Assembly (NCBI GenBank): GCA_050084985.1
Contig: JBITNC010000001.1
Location: 26,164,001-26,228,000, forward strand
DNA length: 64,000 bases
Source: Nageia nagi
Taxonomy: Eukaryota; Pinophyta
Direction: 5' to 3'
The notes under the pieces were generated by a model. The model had not been told where the DNA came from, did not search any database, and saw only the letters and a list, made by a program, of their open reading frames with translations. This document shows positions 12,321-22,528 of this stretch, in pieces. The position numbers and the translations under genes were made by a program. Every line of letters starts with the position of its first letter. Positions within the stretch are counted from its first letter, which is position 1.

Positions 12321-12886
12321 ATTGAGAGGTTTTGGATTCCTTAATATTTGGTCAAAAGTGAGGAAGATGCACCAAAGCCTATCATAGCTATTACTCTACA
12401 AGAGGTAAGCATTGAAGCATACAAAATCCCAAAGATAGACATATGGGAGAAATTTAGAGAGCTCAAATGACCCCTTGTAGTCTCAAAAATATAGTGCTAA
12501 CACCAAGAGGATACTAAATTTGAGTGCTATCGCTCTATTCCTAAGAAGAATAATAATCCTTTTAAATATGTGAATTTCCTCTATTAAGAACATAAAGATA
12601 AAATCACATCCAATAATGAAGATATAACTCCCATTTCATAGAAAACACTAGGTTAGGTTAGTATGCATTTTAATAGCATTGATTTTGCTTTTGATAATGA
12701 ATATATGCATACACGTTAGTATGGTGGAAAAGGATTAGGTATGAATGAGAAGGGCATGATAGAGCCCATTCTAAATGAAGGTAATCATAAGAGAACAAAT
12801 GATGTTGGATTTAATGATTCTACACCTAGCTCATCTTCATTAGTTCTAATGGTTCAACATGTGGAAAATAATGATCAGGATTGCAC

Positions 12887-12944
<58 letters not shown>

Positions 12945-13330
12945 GATGAGTGGATGCATTATGGATTGATGTATGGTACAATAGAGGAGTTACAAGCTTA
13001 CTATGTATATCCATTCCCATCTCCTACATATGAGTTTGTATACAAGACTAGGGATATTACCTATGCCTTCACTACTTGGTGATAAAATATCCCATCTTAG
13101 TGAAGAAACATTAGAAGTAAACATTAGTACCCAAGAGGCCCCAAAGTTGATCAAAATAGGAGCTTGGTTAACCCTTTGAAAGAATGGGAAAGGTATCACC
13201 TACTATTAAAAGCATTATTTGATATATTTTTTGGTCTTATTATAATATTTTTGGTCTTGATCTTGATTTTGTCACTCATAGCCTAGTTGTAAATGAAAAT
13301 GTCAAATTAGTTCAATAAAATCCTAGAAAG
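12321..13330 (+). other. Protease-RT linker with a (TA)n microsatellite
   Basis: A poorly conserved spacer between protease and RT. A pure (TA)n run lies at 12891-12937. The frame 12741-13082 reads through the microsatellite. Conserved bits such as YGGKGLGMNEKGMIEPI suggest it was translated as part of the polyprotein (a G-patch-like 'GKGLG' motif is common at this place in Tat elements). No catalytic domain is visible. Confidence 0.5.
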
Positions 13331-14040
13331 ATGCATCCTAGGGTAGCCCTTCATATTAAAAAGGAAATTATGAAATATCTTACTTCTAGTTTCATTATTC
13401 CAATTGATTATTCTCCATGTATTTATAACATTGTACCTAAAACTAAGCCTATTGATGAAATAAGATGTTCTATAGATTTCAAGGATATAAACAAGGCATG
13501 TTCTAAAGATGCCTTTCCTTTTCCTAACATTGATATGATTGCAGATTCAACAATAGACCATGAGATTTTTCTTTAATGGATAGATTTTTTAGGCTAAAAT
13601 CAAGTTAGGATCAATAAGGAGAATAAACATATGATAAATTTTGTTACTCCTTGGGCAAAATTTTATTTGGTGGTCATGCCTTTTGTTCTAAAGAATGTAG
13701 GTGTAACTTATTAGAGAACCATGGTGAGTATATTCCATGATATGATCCATGATAGTATTAACATGTATGTTTATGACATCCTAACCAAATACATAACCAA
13801 ATATGATCACATTTCATATTTAAAAAAATATTTTCCAAAGAATGAGAGACTACAAGTTAAATTTGAAACCTCATAATTGTGTATTTGCAATCTCATTAGG
13901 TAAATTACCTGGGTTCATTATTTCAAGAAGAAGCATAGAGGTGGATCTCAAGAAAGTTTCATCCATTATTAATTTTTTTCCTTCTAATAACTTGAAGGAA
14001 TTGAGAAGTATTCAAGGTAAAGTGTAATAATTCAGATGAT
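13331..14040 (+). pseudogene. Reverse transcriptase of the Tat element
   Basis: Starts at MHPRVALHIKKEIMKYL and continues with SIDFKDINKACSKDAFPFPN, IDMIADSTIDHE, VMPFVLKNVGVTY, then LNLKPHNCVFAISLGKLPGF and SRRSIEVDLKKVSSI. The catalytic box expected as YVDD reads YVYD (13766-13777), so one of the two essential aspartates is lost. Stops interrupt the frame near 13575, 13711 and elsewhere. Confidence 0.9.
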
Positions 14041-14575
14041 TCATTTCTCAAGTAGTAGATATGACTTTCATATTTTCTCATTTGTTGAAGAAAGGTGAGA
14101 AATTCATTTGGGATGAAAAGTTTCAAAAGGATTTGGAAAACATAAAAATTTTATATTATTTATGCTCCAAGTTTAGTCCCTTATAATTCATAATGGAGTG
14201 TATTACTTTATGTTCTAGTAACATTAAGTGCATTAGGGGCAATGCTAGCTCGAAAGGATGGTAATAACAAGGAAAGAGCAATCTAATATGCTAGTAAGAC
14301 TTTACTTGATTATGAGACAAGGTATACTCCAATCAAAAAGATTTATTTTTATATAGTATTATCAACAAAAATTTTAATACATTACATGCTTGGAAATACA
14401 ACTTATGTCATAGCTTAGAATGATCCTCTCAGATATCTCATATCCACATCCTACCTATCTAGAAGGGATGCCAAATGGCTAATTTTGCTTCAAGAATTTG
14501 ATCTGGTCTTTATCACTTAGAATTTGATAAAGGGATAGGATATAGCATATTTTATTGCAACTCATCCATGAAATG
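14041..14575 (+). pseudogene. Gypsy RNase H of the Tat element
   Basis: Readable pieces are LYVLVTLSALGAMLARKDG, then KIYFYIVLSTKILIHYMLGN, NDPLRYLISTSYLSRRDAKW and LILLQEFDLVFI. These are the standard landmarks of the RNase H domain that follows gypsy RT. Several stops and frame shifts are present. Confidence 0.85.
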
Positions 14576-14689
14576 AAGTTTCTAGCATGCAAGAATAGTT
14601 TCCATACGAAGTGGATAACTAGAACATCCTTGAAACAAGCATTATCGCTACATCCCTACATTGTTGCTTTGTTCTTGAGCTTGAGTTAT

Positions 14690-15180
14690 CATAATTTTTT
14701 GTTCATTTCATGGAAAATGATGAATAGACCATATTATTTAATGGTTCTAAGTTTATACATAGAGAAGTGGAAGTAAGTTTTCTCATCAACCCTCATAGTG
14801 ATGTTATCCATATGTCTTATTGTCTAAGTTTTTATTACACTAACAATAAAGCAAAATATGAGGCTCTAATTCTAGATCTAGAGGATGAAATACTTATAAA
14901 AATAAAAATAATTAAAATATTTTGTGATTCTCAACTCATTATTAAGTAAGTGTCCAACATCTACAACACCAAATATCCTAAGTTACAACCATACAAGGAA
15001 ATGGTAGAGAATTCCTCATCTACTTCAATGAGTATGAAATTGATAACATTAAAAGAGACAAAACTAGTAGGTTGATGTTATGGATAGTGTTTCTTCCATT
15101 GATCCTATTTCCATAGAATATGAAGAGACTATTTTCATAATGAAAAATATTGGTAAGCCTTTTCATGAATTTGTTGTTTA
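14690..15180 (+). pseudogene. Archaeal-type RNase H (aRNH) between RNase H and integrase
   Basis: Reads, in pieces, FNGSKFIHREVEVSFLINPH, SDVIHMSYCLSFYYTNNKAK, YEALILDLEDEIL and IFCDSQLIIK. The TNN-AEYEALILGL-like helix and the CDSQLI strand are the signature of the second RNase H of Tat elements. The first catalytic Asp is replaced (FNGSK instead of FDGS). The same domain in the related copy at 63480-63960 keeps FDGSK. Confidence 0.85.
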
Positions 15181-16490
15181 AGATTTCACTAAGGATCATT
15201 GCTTTTCTGCTACTTGTATCAATGTGTGTGAATGGTATCAATATATTTTTAATTATATTAAAAATCATGTTATCCATGTTACCTTTGTTCATAATGTTAG
15301 AATTAGACTTAAAAAGCTAGCTGCTAAGTATATCATCTTAAGCAATTTATTGTATAGAAGATCCTTCGATGGTATTCTTCTTCGATGTTTAATGAGGCAT
15401 GAAGTATACATGGCCTTTCACCAAGCTTATGATGGTGAATGTGGCAAACACTTTAGTGCTAAATTTATTTATCAAAAATTACTTAGAATAGGTTATTATT
15501 TGCCTACTATGCTTGAATATTATGAATTGCATATCAAAAAATGTGAACAATATTAAAATAATGCTAGTCTTCAACCTTCTCCTTCTCATTTTTTACATTC
15601 TATTGTATCTCCTTGGCCTTTTTCTATTTGGACACTTTATTTTATTAGTAAACCTAACCCTATTTCAATATATGGCCATAATTTTATCATTATACCTATA
15701 AAATATTTCACAAAATGGGTGGATGCTATACCCATGAAATCTATAAGAGGTAAGATTGTTGAATTTATTATTGAGTTTATAATTTCTAGATATGGTGTAC
15801 CTTCTAAATTGCTCATGGATAATGGTACTAGATTTAAAGGTGATGAAGTTAAGGAATCTTATGCTAAATATCATATTAAATGAAAGTTATCTACCCCATA
15901 TTACCCCCAAGGTAATGGTCAAGTTAAAGCTTCCAATAAGAACATTAAGAGTATCTTATCTAAAACTATTACAAAATATGGTAAAGATTAGCATGAACAA
16001 CTTTATTAAGCTTTGTGTGCCTATAAAACAAGTATAATGACTTTCATAGGGGCAACTCCTTTTTCATTAATGTGTGGTGATGAATCCATAGTTCCTTTGA
16101 GTTAAAGATCCCATCTCTTCATGTATTACTAGATGGTCTCATTCCTGATAAGGATAGAAGAAAATCTCGATTAGCCCAACTAGAGGTATTAGATGAAAAT
16201 TGGGTTAATACTCTAGAACACCTTCATGTTTACCATTCTAGAATCCAAAAATTCTATAGCAAAAAGATTAAGCCTAAACAGTACAAATTTGGTGACCTAG
16301 TCTTAAAACAAAATCTTGCCAAAACTAAAGCTCTAAAAAATGAAAACAAAGGTAAGTTTGAACCTAATTGGATAGGTCCTTACATTTTTATTACAAATTA
16401 TGGAAATGGTGTGCATAAATTATCCACAATTGAAGGTAAATAAGAACATAATCCTATCAATGTCATGAACTTGAAAAAGTTTTGTGTTTG
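15181..16490 (+). pseudogene. Integrase of the Tat element
   Basis: The frame 15224-15556 has LYRRSFDGILLRCL and the zinc-binding H-H-C-C (FHQAYDGECGKHF ... HIKKCEQY). The core continues with HNFIIIPIKYFTKWVDAIP, YGVPSKLLMDNGTRFKGDE and LSTPYYPQGNGQVKASNKN. The third catalytic acid, expected as E in GQAEA, is K here (15926-15928). The C-terminal part reads KFGDLVLKQNLAKTKALKNE, GKFEPNWIGPYIF and INVMNLKKFCV, ending at about 16490. A few stops and one frame shift near 16105 are present. Confidence 0.92.
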
Positions 16491-17300
16491 ATATTCTTCA
16501 TAAAATTATGCATATATTCATATTTTTATACTAACATTTTAGAAAAACAATTCTATAACCTGGTGATGTTGTTGTGTTACTAGTGATGCCATTGGATTTA
16601 GTTTATTAAAAAAGTCCAAAAAATTGATAGTTTCTTCCTTATCATGGTAAATCAAAGAAAAAGGTATTTTGCTCCTTTATTTTCATTTCATTTCTATAAA
16701 AAGTTTCTTATCAATAATGCTTATCAAAATATATCAATATGGTAGTTTTTTTTGTTCATATCATTAGCCTACTTTGTAAGAAAGGGGCACTTTTATCAAT
16801 AAAATCCATGGTAACATGGTGGCTTGGGAAACCAAGATGATTATTATTATCATTTGATGCCTTTGTAAGGAAGGTTCAATCTTATCATTTGGTACCTTTG
16901 TAAGGAAGGGACATTCATATAAAAATACATGGAAACATGATGGCTTAGGAAATCAAGCTAATCAATTTAATTTGTTTATCATTTTCATCTCATCTTGGTG
17001 GGTAAGTCACCAAGGACATGTTTGCTTTTCTTATCAAACTTTTTGAGATATTTTATACAAAAGTATTTCTTTTCTAAGCTCTTTTTAGGTACATTTTTCT
17101 TTTCCTTGGATTACTCCTATGATGAGAAGTCCATCATTTCACAACCAAGTCAAAAAAAGGGCATAATATAAGAAAATAATCAAGGCATTCAAAGTTGTCA
17201 TTATATCAAAAATTTTCAAGGATTATCTTCTTGATTTTCTTTTTATACTTTGAATTCATGCTTTGATTTTATTTTTTCTCAAAATAATTAAAACATATTC
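16491..17300 (+). other. 3' untranslated region of the Tat element with repeated motif
   Basis: Non-coding. A motif CTTTGTAAGGAAGG or close variants recurs at 16772, 16861 and 16896, each followed by TC-AT(T/C)A-type sequence. The same motif occurs three times in the equivalent region of the second copy (61802, 61836, 61923 on the minus strand), so it is a family feature rather than a local accident. Confidence 0.65.
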
Positions 17301-17313
17301 AAAGTGGGGCATC
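17301..17313 (+). other. Purine-rich tract before the 3' LTR
   Basis: AAAGTGGGGCATC sits directly before the 3' LTR. The same sequence, as its complement GATGCCCCACTTT, abuts the LTR of the second copy at 61419-61431. It is the probable plus-strand primer, although ATC separates the purines from the LTR. Confidence 0.7.
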
Positions 17314-17886
17314 TACTAACATCTAAAAAGGAATTTTAATTTAATTATATAAAGGTGGAGGGGTTGTGCATGATCAAAGATACAACATTATATGATATAA
17401 TTCTAAATCCTTGATATGTGGTAATATACTTATGTCAATTTTGATTTGTGTTTCTTAACACCACCTATCATCTCTAGATTTTGTTCTACTTTGAGCTTTA
17501 CATTCATGTGATCATTCATCCCTTCGTAAGTGAGATTCAATGGATTGAAGGAGGGAAAATGACATCGAATGAAAGGATGAGGCATTTTGGAATGATAATA
17601 GAGCAACATCATTGAGTTTCTAGCACTTCCATTGGGTTGAGGTTAGATTGGTGGCATCTTGTTTTGGGGAAGCTCATCATCCATCCTCTTTCAATCAAAT
17701 TTTGCCTTCATTCATTATCTCAGGTAAAGTACAAATATGTTTCTTTCATAAATCCAATTTTGATAGGTCAAGATAAATTAGGTTATTTTCATATTTTATA
17801 TCATAAATTTACTATTACTCATAGTTAATCAATGAATTTAATTATTCTATAAAATAACCCTAGTAATTATTATTTTGGTTATAACA
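17314..17886 (+). repeat. 3' LTR of the Tat element (573 bp, internally deleted)
   Basis: Starts TACTAACATC (TG changed to TA) and ends TTATAACA. Relative to the 5' LTR it lacks about 150 bases between 'gaattttaatttaattatat' and 'aaaggtggagg'. The missing part is present in both the 5' LTR and the LTR at 60706-61418, so this is a deletion here, not an insertion there. Confidence 0.9.
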
Positions 17887-18055
17887 CTATCCATGCCTAA
17901 AAAAATGTATAAAATTAATCATTTAATTGGTAAAATAATCAAATTGAAATATTACAAATGTGCATATTTTTAAATAAATAAACATATTGATATATTGTAT
18001 TGTTAAATATTTTACCTTAGGGTAATTCATCTTCACAAACAATAATCTCATCATT

Positions 18056-18401
18056 TTAACCTACAACATTACCTTCCTCATAAGCTCTTTTCCTAACTAC
18101 TTCCACACATTTCTTGTACTTTATCCACCAATCCATAGGATTTGTGTAACAAGGAATGATGGTTTTATATTTTTGACCATGATATTTTTTTGTAATAAAA
18201 TTATGATCTATTAGAAAAAAATTTCTATGGGAAAGGTATTCTATCTTCCTCAAATGATTTGAATATCTTGATGTGAGATTTTTCACAAACCCTAGACAAG
18301 CTTGCTAATCTTTTGCAGGAAGACCTATACTAATTTTTATTAGATAATTTATAATCATATAGTACAAGAAAATCAAATAATATTTATAATATATATATAT
18401 A
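18056..18401 (-). pseudogene. Downstream coding-like remnant of the CACTA element
   Basis: The frame 18056-18286 (76 codons; FVKNLTSRYSNHLRKIEYLS, NPMDWWIKYKKC) follows the tnp2 core on the same strand after a possible intron that begins GTATATATAT at about 18402. I do not recognise the domain. By position it may be a later exon of the CACTA transposase or of the companion gene. Low confidence. Confidence 0.35.
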
Positions 18402-19600
18402 CCTAAATAAATAGTAATCCTTGGATAGTCATGTATAGTCCAACAGAATATGCCATATAATTTGAATGACCTTCAATGAATAGAACTACTTATATAAATC
18501 ATATGAATTCCTTACCATAAGAAAATCAATTCATCAATTAATGGTTCAAGATAGAAATTCATGTTTTCATCTGATGTTTTCTACGAACTATAATAGTCAA
18601 CATCAAATATTCTTTTCTTATAGACATCCTTGAAGGTATGTTATAATTGATTATAACAATAGGCCAATATGAATAATTAGATTTTTGCATGGAAAATGGA
18701 CTGACACCATCAATTGTTAAACCCATTCTAATACTCCTAGGTTCAATTTGAAATTTATCAAGCCACTTATCCTCTGAAATTTTCATTGCTTTTCTATCTG
18801 TAGGAATGTGTAACATACCATATTAACTTCTATTTCATGTATGCTAATACATAAATTGTGCAAGTGACTAATACTAAAATATTCACATAAACCTTATAAT
18901 GATTGACATATGGTGAACAACCTTTTGAGAAATATTATTTCCTATTTTTATTTTGATATGTATTTATTTGCATCGCACTTTGAACATGTATTCATAATAT
19001 CATATTGTTTTCCTCTATATAATATGCAATCATTAATACAAGAATGGTATGAATGATATTCTACCCTTCCATTATTCAAAATTTTATGTACCTTTGTGCA
19101 TGAAGGAGGGATGACATTGTCACTTGGAAACACCTTTTCTTTTATTAGCTTATAATACCAGACAAAGTAATAAAATTATTATGTAAAATATTTAATAATG
19201 AAATAAATATAATATATAAATTGATAGAAATTAAAATATTAGAAAATAATAAAATTACATACTATAGAAGAGCGGTGAAACTTGTATCCGACCATCCATA
19301 ATCAGATTTTAAATTCATCAAGATTAGGATCACTGATAACTTGGATAAATTTTCTCCTTCATATAATTCAATTTTGGAAGCACTATACATGTCATTTTTT
19401 AAATCATAAAATCTTTCATCATCGTCATTTTCATTTGGAATATAGATGGACTCAAATAAAACATCTAATGCACTTTTTTCATGATCATCATGAGCAATTG
19501 TATTCTCTCTTTCATCATTATCACTATTATCTAAATCCATGACTATATAAATAGGAGTTGTTAGATTTGGGTATATCATGAAATGTACATATTCATCATG
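18402..19600 (-). pseudogene. CACTA/En-Spm transposase (tnp2 family) remnant
   Basis: Three blocks in order on the minus strand match the tnp2-type transposase. First, 19262-19579: acidic N-terminal part ending ELYEGENLSKLSVILILMNL and YGWSDTSFTALL. Second, 18948-19170: EKVFPSDNVIPPSC, then CINDCILYRGKQYDI and NTCSKCDANKY, the cysteine-rich region. Third, 18402-18816: IRMGLTIDGVSPFSM, SYWPIVIINYNIPS, DENMNFYLEPLIDEL and CWTIHDYPRITIYL. The spacing between blocks one and two (about 19150-19256) starts GTATGTAA, so an intron may survive. Stops and frame shifts show it is a pseudogene. Confidence 0.88.
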
Positions 19601-20515
19601 ACTTAATGGTTTTTGTAGTCACTACTTGTATTTCCTACCTATATTTTTTCAATACAATACTAGTGTATAAGATATTATTTTGAGTGGTCATCATGTCTAT
19701 TTTTTGTATTTTTATGTGTCTATCAAATCAATTTTTAAAAACCATTATTTCAAATTTAAAAAAATAATAATATTTTTCTTTGATATATGAACAATGTGTA
19801 ACAAGTGTATCTTAATATAAAAGTAAATAGTGATAATATATAAATTTGATACATCCATATATACATCAATAATATTATTATTTTCCCTTTATTAGATTTG
19901 GTATTGGTTTAATTATTAAATTTTGATCTCCTAACTAGAAAAATGTATCTTACATTTTGGAGTAGGTCTCATGAAATCACATTTCACAAATAGCTCATCA
20001 TGACTAGGGAAAAGAGTTATACTAGGAACTACACCTATATAACTATTCATTTGTATACCCATGAAGTCTTCATTATCATATTTAAATTCTACAAACTCAT
20101 AATTCTTATCAAATCTAGAGCCTTTGAAACTATTTATGTATCTTGCAATGTTTCTATGTATTTTTGATCGACCATCAATGTATTTGATGAATTCACCTTT
20201 GAAGTCTTATTCTTGTACATGTTGTTCCCTCTTTAGCAATAAAAATAAGGTATATTAATTTTATTTTATTCTATTTAATAAGAATTCAAAAATTGAGTAA
20301 AATTTTGATGCTAACTACCTTGTGATCATCATGATTTTATGATGATGAAGATGGGTCATCAATCCTTTGCAAATTTTGTTCTTGTAACATTAGCTATAAT
20401 ACTAAGTTAAATATTGCACATAATATCATCAAAGTGAGGATGTAAATGATCTTACATTTCCATATATATACTAAAATTTATGTGTTGATAAATTACATAT
20501 ACCTCATCCTAATTT

Positions 20516-20770
20516 GATGACACATCCATCCTCCTTATAGGACTTCATGCAAGCATCTCATTGTCATTAGATGACACATCATTCTTCCTCACAAGACTTC
20601 ATGTAGGCATCTCATCAACATTGGATGACACATCATTCCTCCTCATAGGAATTTGTGTAGGCATCTTGTCATCATTGTATGACACATCAATCCTCCTATG
20701 ATGAATTGGTGGCATCTCATCCTCATCGGATGACATATCAGTCCTCCTATGCTTCGATATAGTGATATAA
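20516..20770 (-). repeat. 54-bp coding-like minisatellite, about 5 units
   Basis: The motif GATGACACATC recurs at 20516, 20570, 20624, 20678 and 20729, a period of 54, 54, 54 and 51 bases. All are multiples of three. On the minus strand each unit encodes roughly RRxDVSSNxDEMPT plus a few variable residues; the last units form an open frame at 20599-20799. The phase-preserving period suggests it expanded while translated, perhaps in an N-terminal exon of the CACTA gene just downstream, but this is inference. Confidence 0.75.
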
Positions 20771-20799
20771 CCCAATGATGATATTGATAATGAAGTCAC

Positions 20800-21868
20800 T
20801 TACCTAATTTAAAATAAATAAAAAATAATTATTCATTAGAAATAATTACTCATATTAATTATTTTTTTTATAAATTACTAATCATTTTTTTAATAAAATA
20901 CTAATAAAAATGTTTTATAAAGTACTAATCTAAATTTTACACAATTTTGGCTTGAATTGTTTTCCCAATTTTGAATAAAGTTATAATATTACCCAATTTT
21001 TCTTTGAATTTAAAGTATAGATAATTTTTCATCCAAATTTAAAGTGTATATAATATTTTTCCACTTACTTTTTTCTTTAAGATGCAACACAACCCATGGG
21101 ATTTTACAACTTCACAACATTGACTGAAATATTAAGCCAAAGAAAAATATAATAACATATTGCCAATGTTTCACTTATTATCAAATGAAGTTAAATCTTT
21201 TGCATCCAAAGAAAATATAATAACATATTGCCAATGTTTCAATGTATTCATGTAACTCATAAAGGAATATCCAATTTCCATGTTGATCCCTCACTAGCTC
21301 ATATTTTATGGGCATTGAAATATAGAGTGATATAAATCCTCAGCTTTACCACTCCTTCAATTCACTGAAGACATACATATCCATATTTACTAGTTGCACT
21401 TCAACATCTTAGTGGTTTTACAAGATTGTAACTCATAAAATATTTTCAATGACTGATCTAGTTTTTTTGTTGTCATAATATTTAGATAGGATGTAGCTTG
21501 AATTTTTCATTTCAAACCACAAAATATTGTTCTAAATTGAAATATGTTATAGATTTATACTTGTAAGTTTTTTACAAAACCATAAAATCTACATGATATA
21601 ATTTTTATAAACTTATCCAACATTTGGAGAATTTGAGTTAATTTATAGAAATGGGCCGAACTCAACACCTTGACATAATATCAAGCCAAATAAGAATAAC
21701 AAGGAGAATAATTCATGTTTTTCACCACAAACATTAGGGAAACCACAATATAGTATGAGCAACAAGGACCTTGTTACCATTAGTACACAGAGAGGATAGA
21801 ACCTTCAATTCTCAAGCATTCTCAAGAATGAAACCATGCAATACTTCATAACAACCTAGTAACATACA
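20800..21868. other. AT-rich stretch, no gene seen
   Basis: No family signature on either strand. A 36-37 bp duplication, 'ccaaagaaaa(a)tataataacat...gtttca', occurs at 21137-21173 and 21206-21241, separated by 32 bases. The right end of the CACTA element would be expected about here, but no TATAGTAGTG-type terminus was found. Confidence 0.4.
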
Positions 21869-22012
21869 AAAAAATGATCTTTTATTGATGTAAGAGAACA
21901 TTATTAAAGGAGTGTTGGAATATTCAAGGACCATTCCTTATCACCAACAAGACTTAAACTCAACACCTCCTTCTTACGAGTTGAAATCTTAAACTGCTTG
22001 AACTAAATTCTC
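21869..22012 (-). mobile_element. tRNA-derived SINE candidate
   Basis: Read on the minus strand, the 5' end has TAGTTCAAGCAGTTTAAG (box A-like). About 35 bases later comes GAGTTTAAGTCTT (box B-like, near 21955-21967), then a body and a T-rich 3' end (GATCATTTTTTTG, about 21866-21878). The two boxes and their spacing resemble an RNA polymerase III promoter of tRNA origin. No target-site duplication was secured and no second copy is in the window. Confidence 0.35.
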
Positions 22013-22528
22013 TTTTTAGTAGATGTAAAAGTTTAATTGATATTTATTAAACCTTTATTGTGAACCAAAAATACCTTAAAATCATAATAATGTACCACAT
22101 GGGGATTATAAATAAGGAATTTTCAAGTTGTTGACCCAATGTGAGAGTCATTCAATAGCCTATTCCAATGAAGGAAGAGAAAAAATTGGATATCAATAAC
22201 AAAAACTAAAATATGAGTGCTAATTTGCATTATAAAGTAATTGGAAACCCAAATAAATGAAAAAAAAAAACATAAAAGAACATATGAAAAATCCAAAATA
22301 AAACTCTGAATTTCAAGTCTCTAATCATTCTCCTAGTCTGTATCCATGCTAGAAACTTATCCAATTCTTGTAACTACTTTATTTCAAGTTTTACATATGG
22401 TGCTTACCAATGCAAGTTATACTCCTTGATTTAAAAAGTAAAAGTGGCTAACAATTTGGAGCCAATTTTTTCCATGATATAATATTAGAATCCTTTTCCT
22501 TACCATAAAAGTATATATGTATAAGTAA

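Larger units (their letters stand above)
9628..17886 (+). mobile_element. Complete (dead) Ty3/gypsy Tat-type retrotransposon
   Basis: An 8.26-kb element bounded by two LTRs and flanked by CTATT (9623-9627) and CTATC (17887-17891), a 5-bp target-site duplication with one mismatch. Inside, in order on the + strand: gag, protease, RT, RNase H, aRNH, integrase, a repeat-bearing 3' region and a purine-rich tract before the 3' LTR. The aRNH domain places it in the Tat group. Stops in every gene, a mutated RT catalytic box and a mutated integrase glutamate show it is inactive. A second copy of the family occupies 60706-64000 on the other strand. Confidence 0.92.

Noticed and set aside
12891-12944. 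(TA)n run considered as a regulatory or structural element
   Set aside because: Simple microsatellite within the protease-RT linker of the Tat element.
19613-19640. TTTTTGTAGTCACTAC, possible CACTA right end
   Set aside because: It is a short palindromic coincidence immediately upstream of the tnp2 N-terminal block. A true end should lie farther out with a subterminal repeat region and match the end at 8342.
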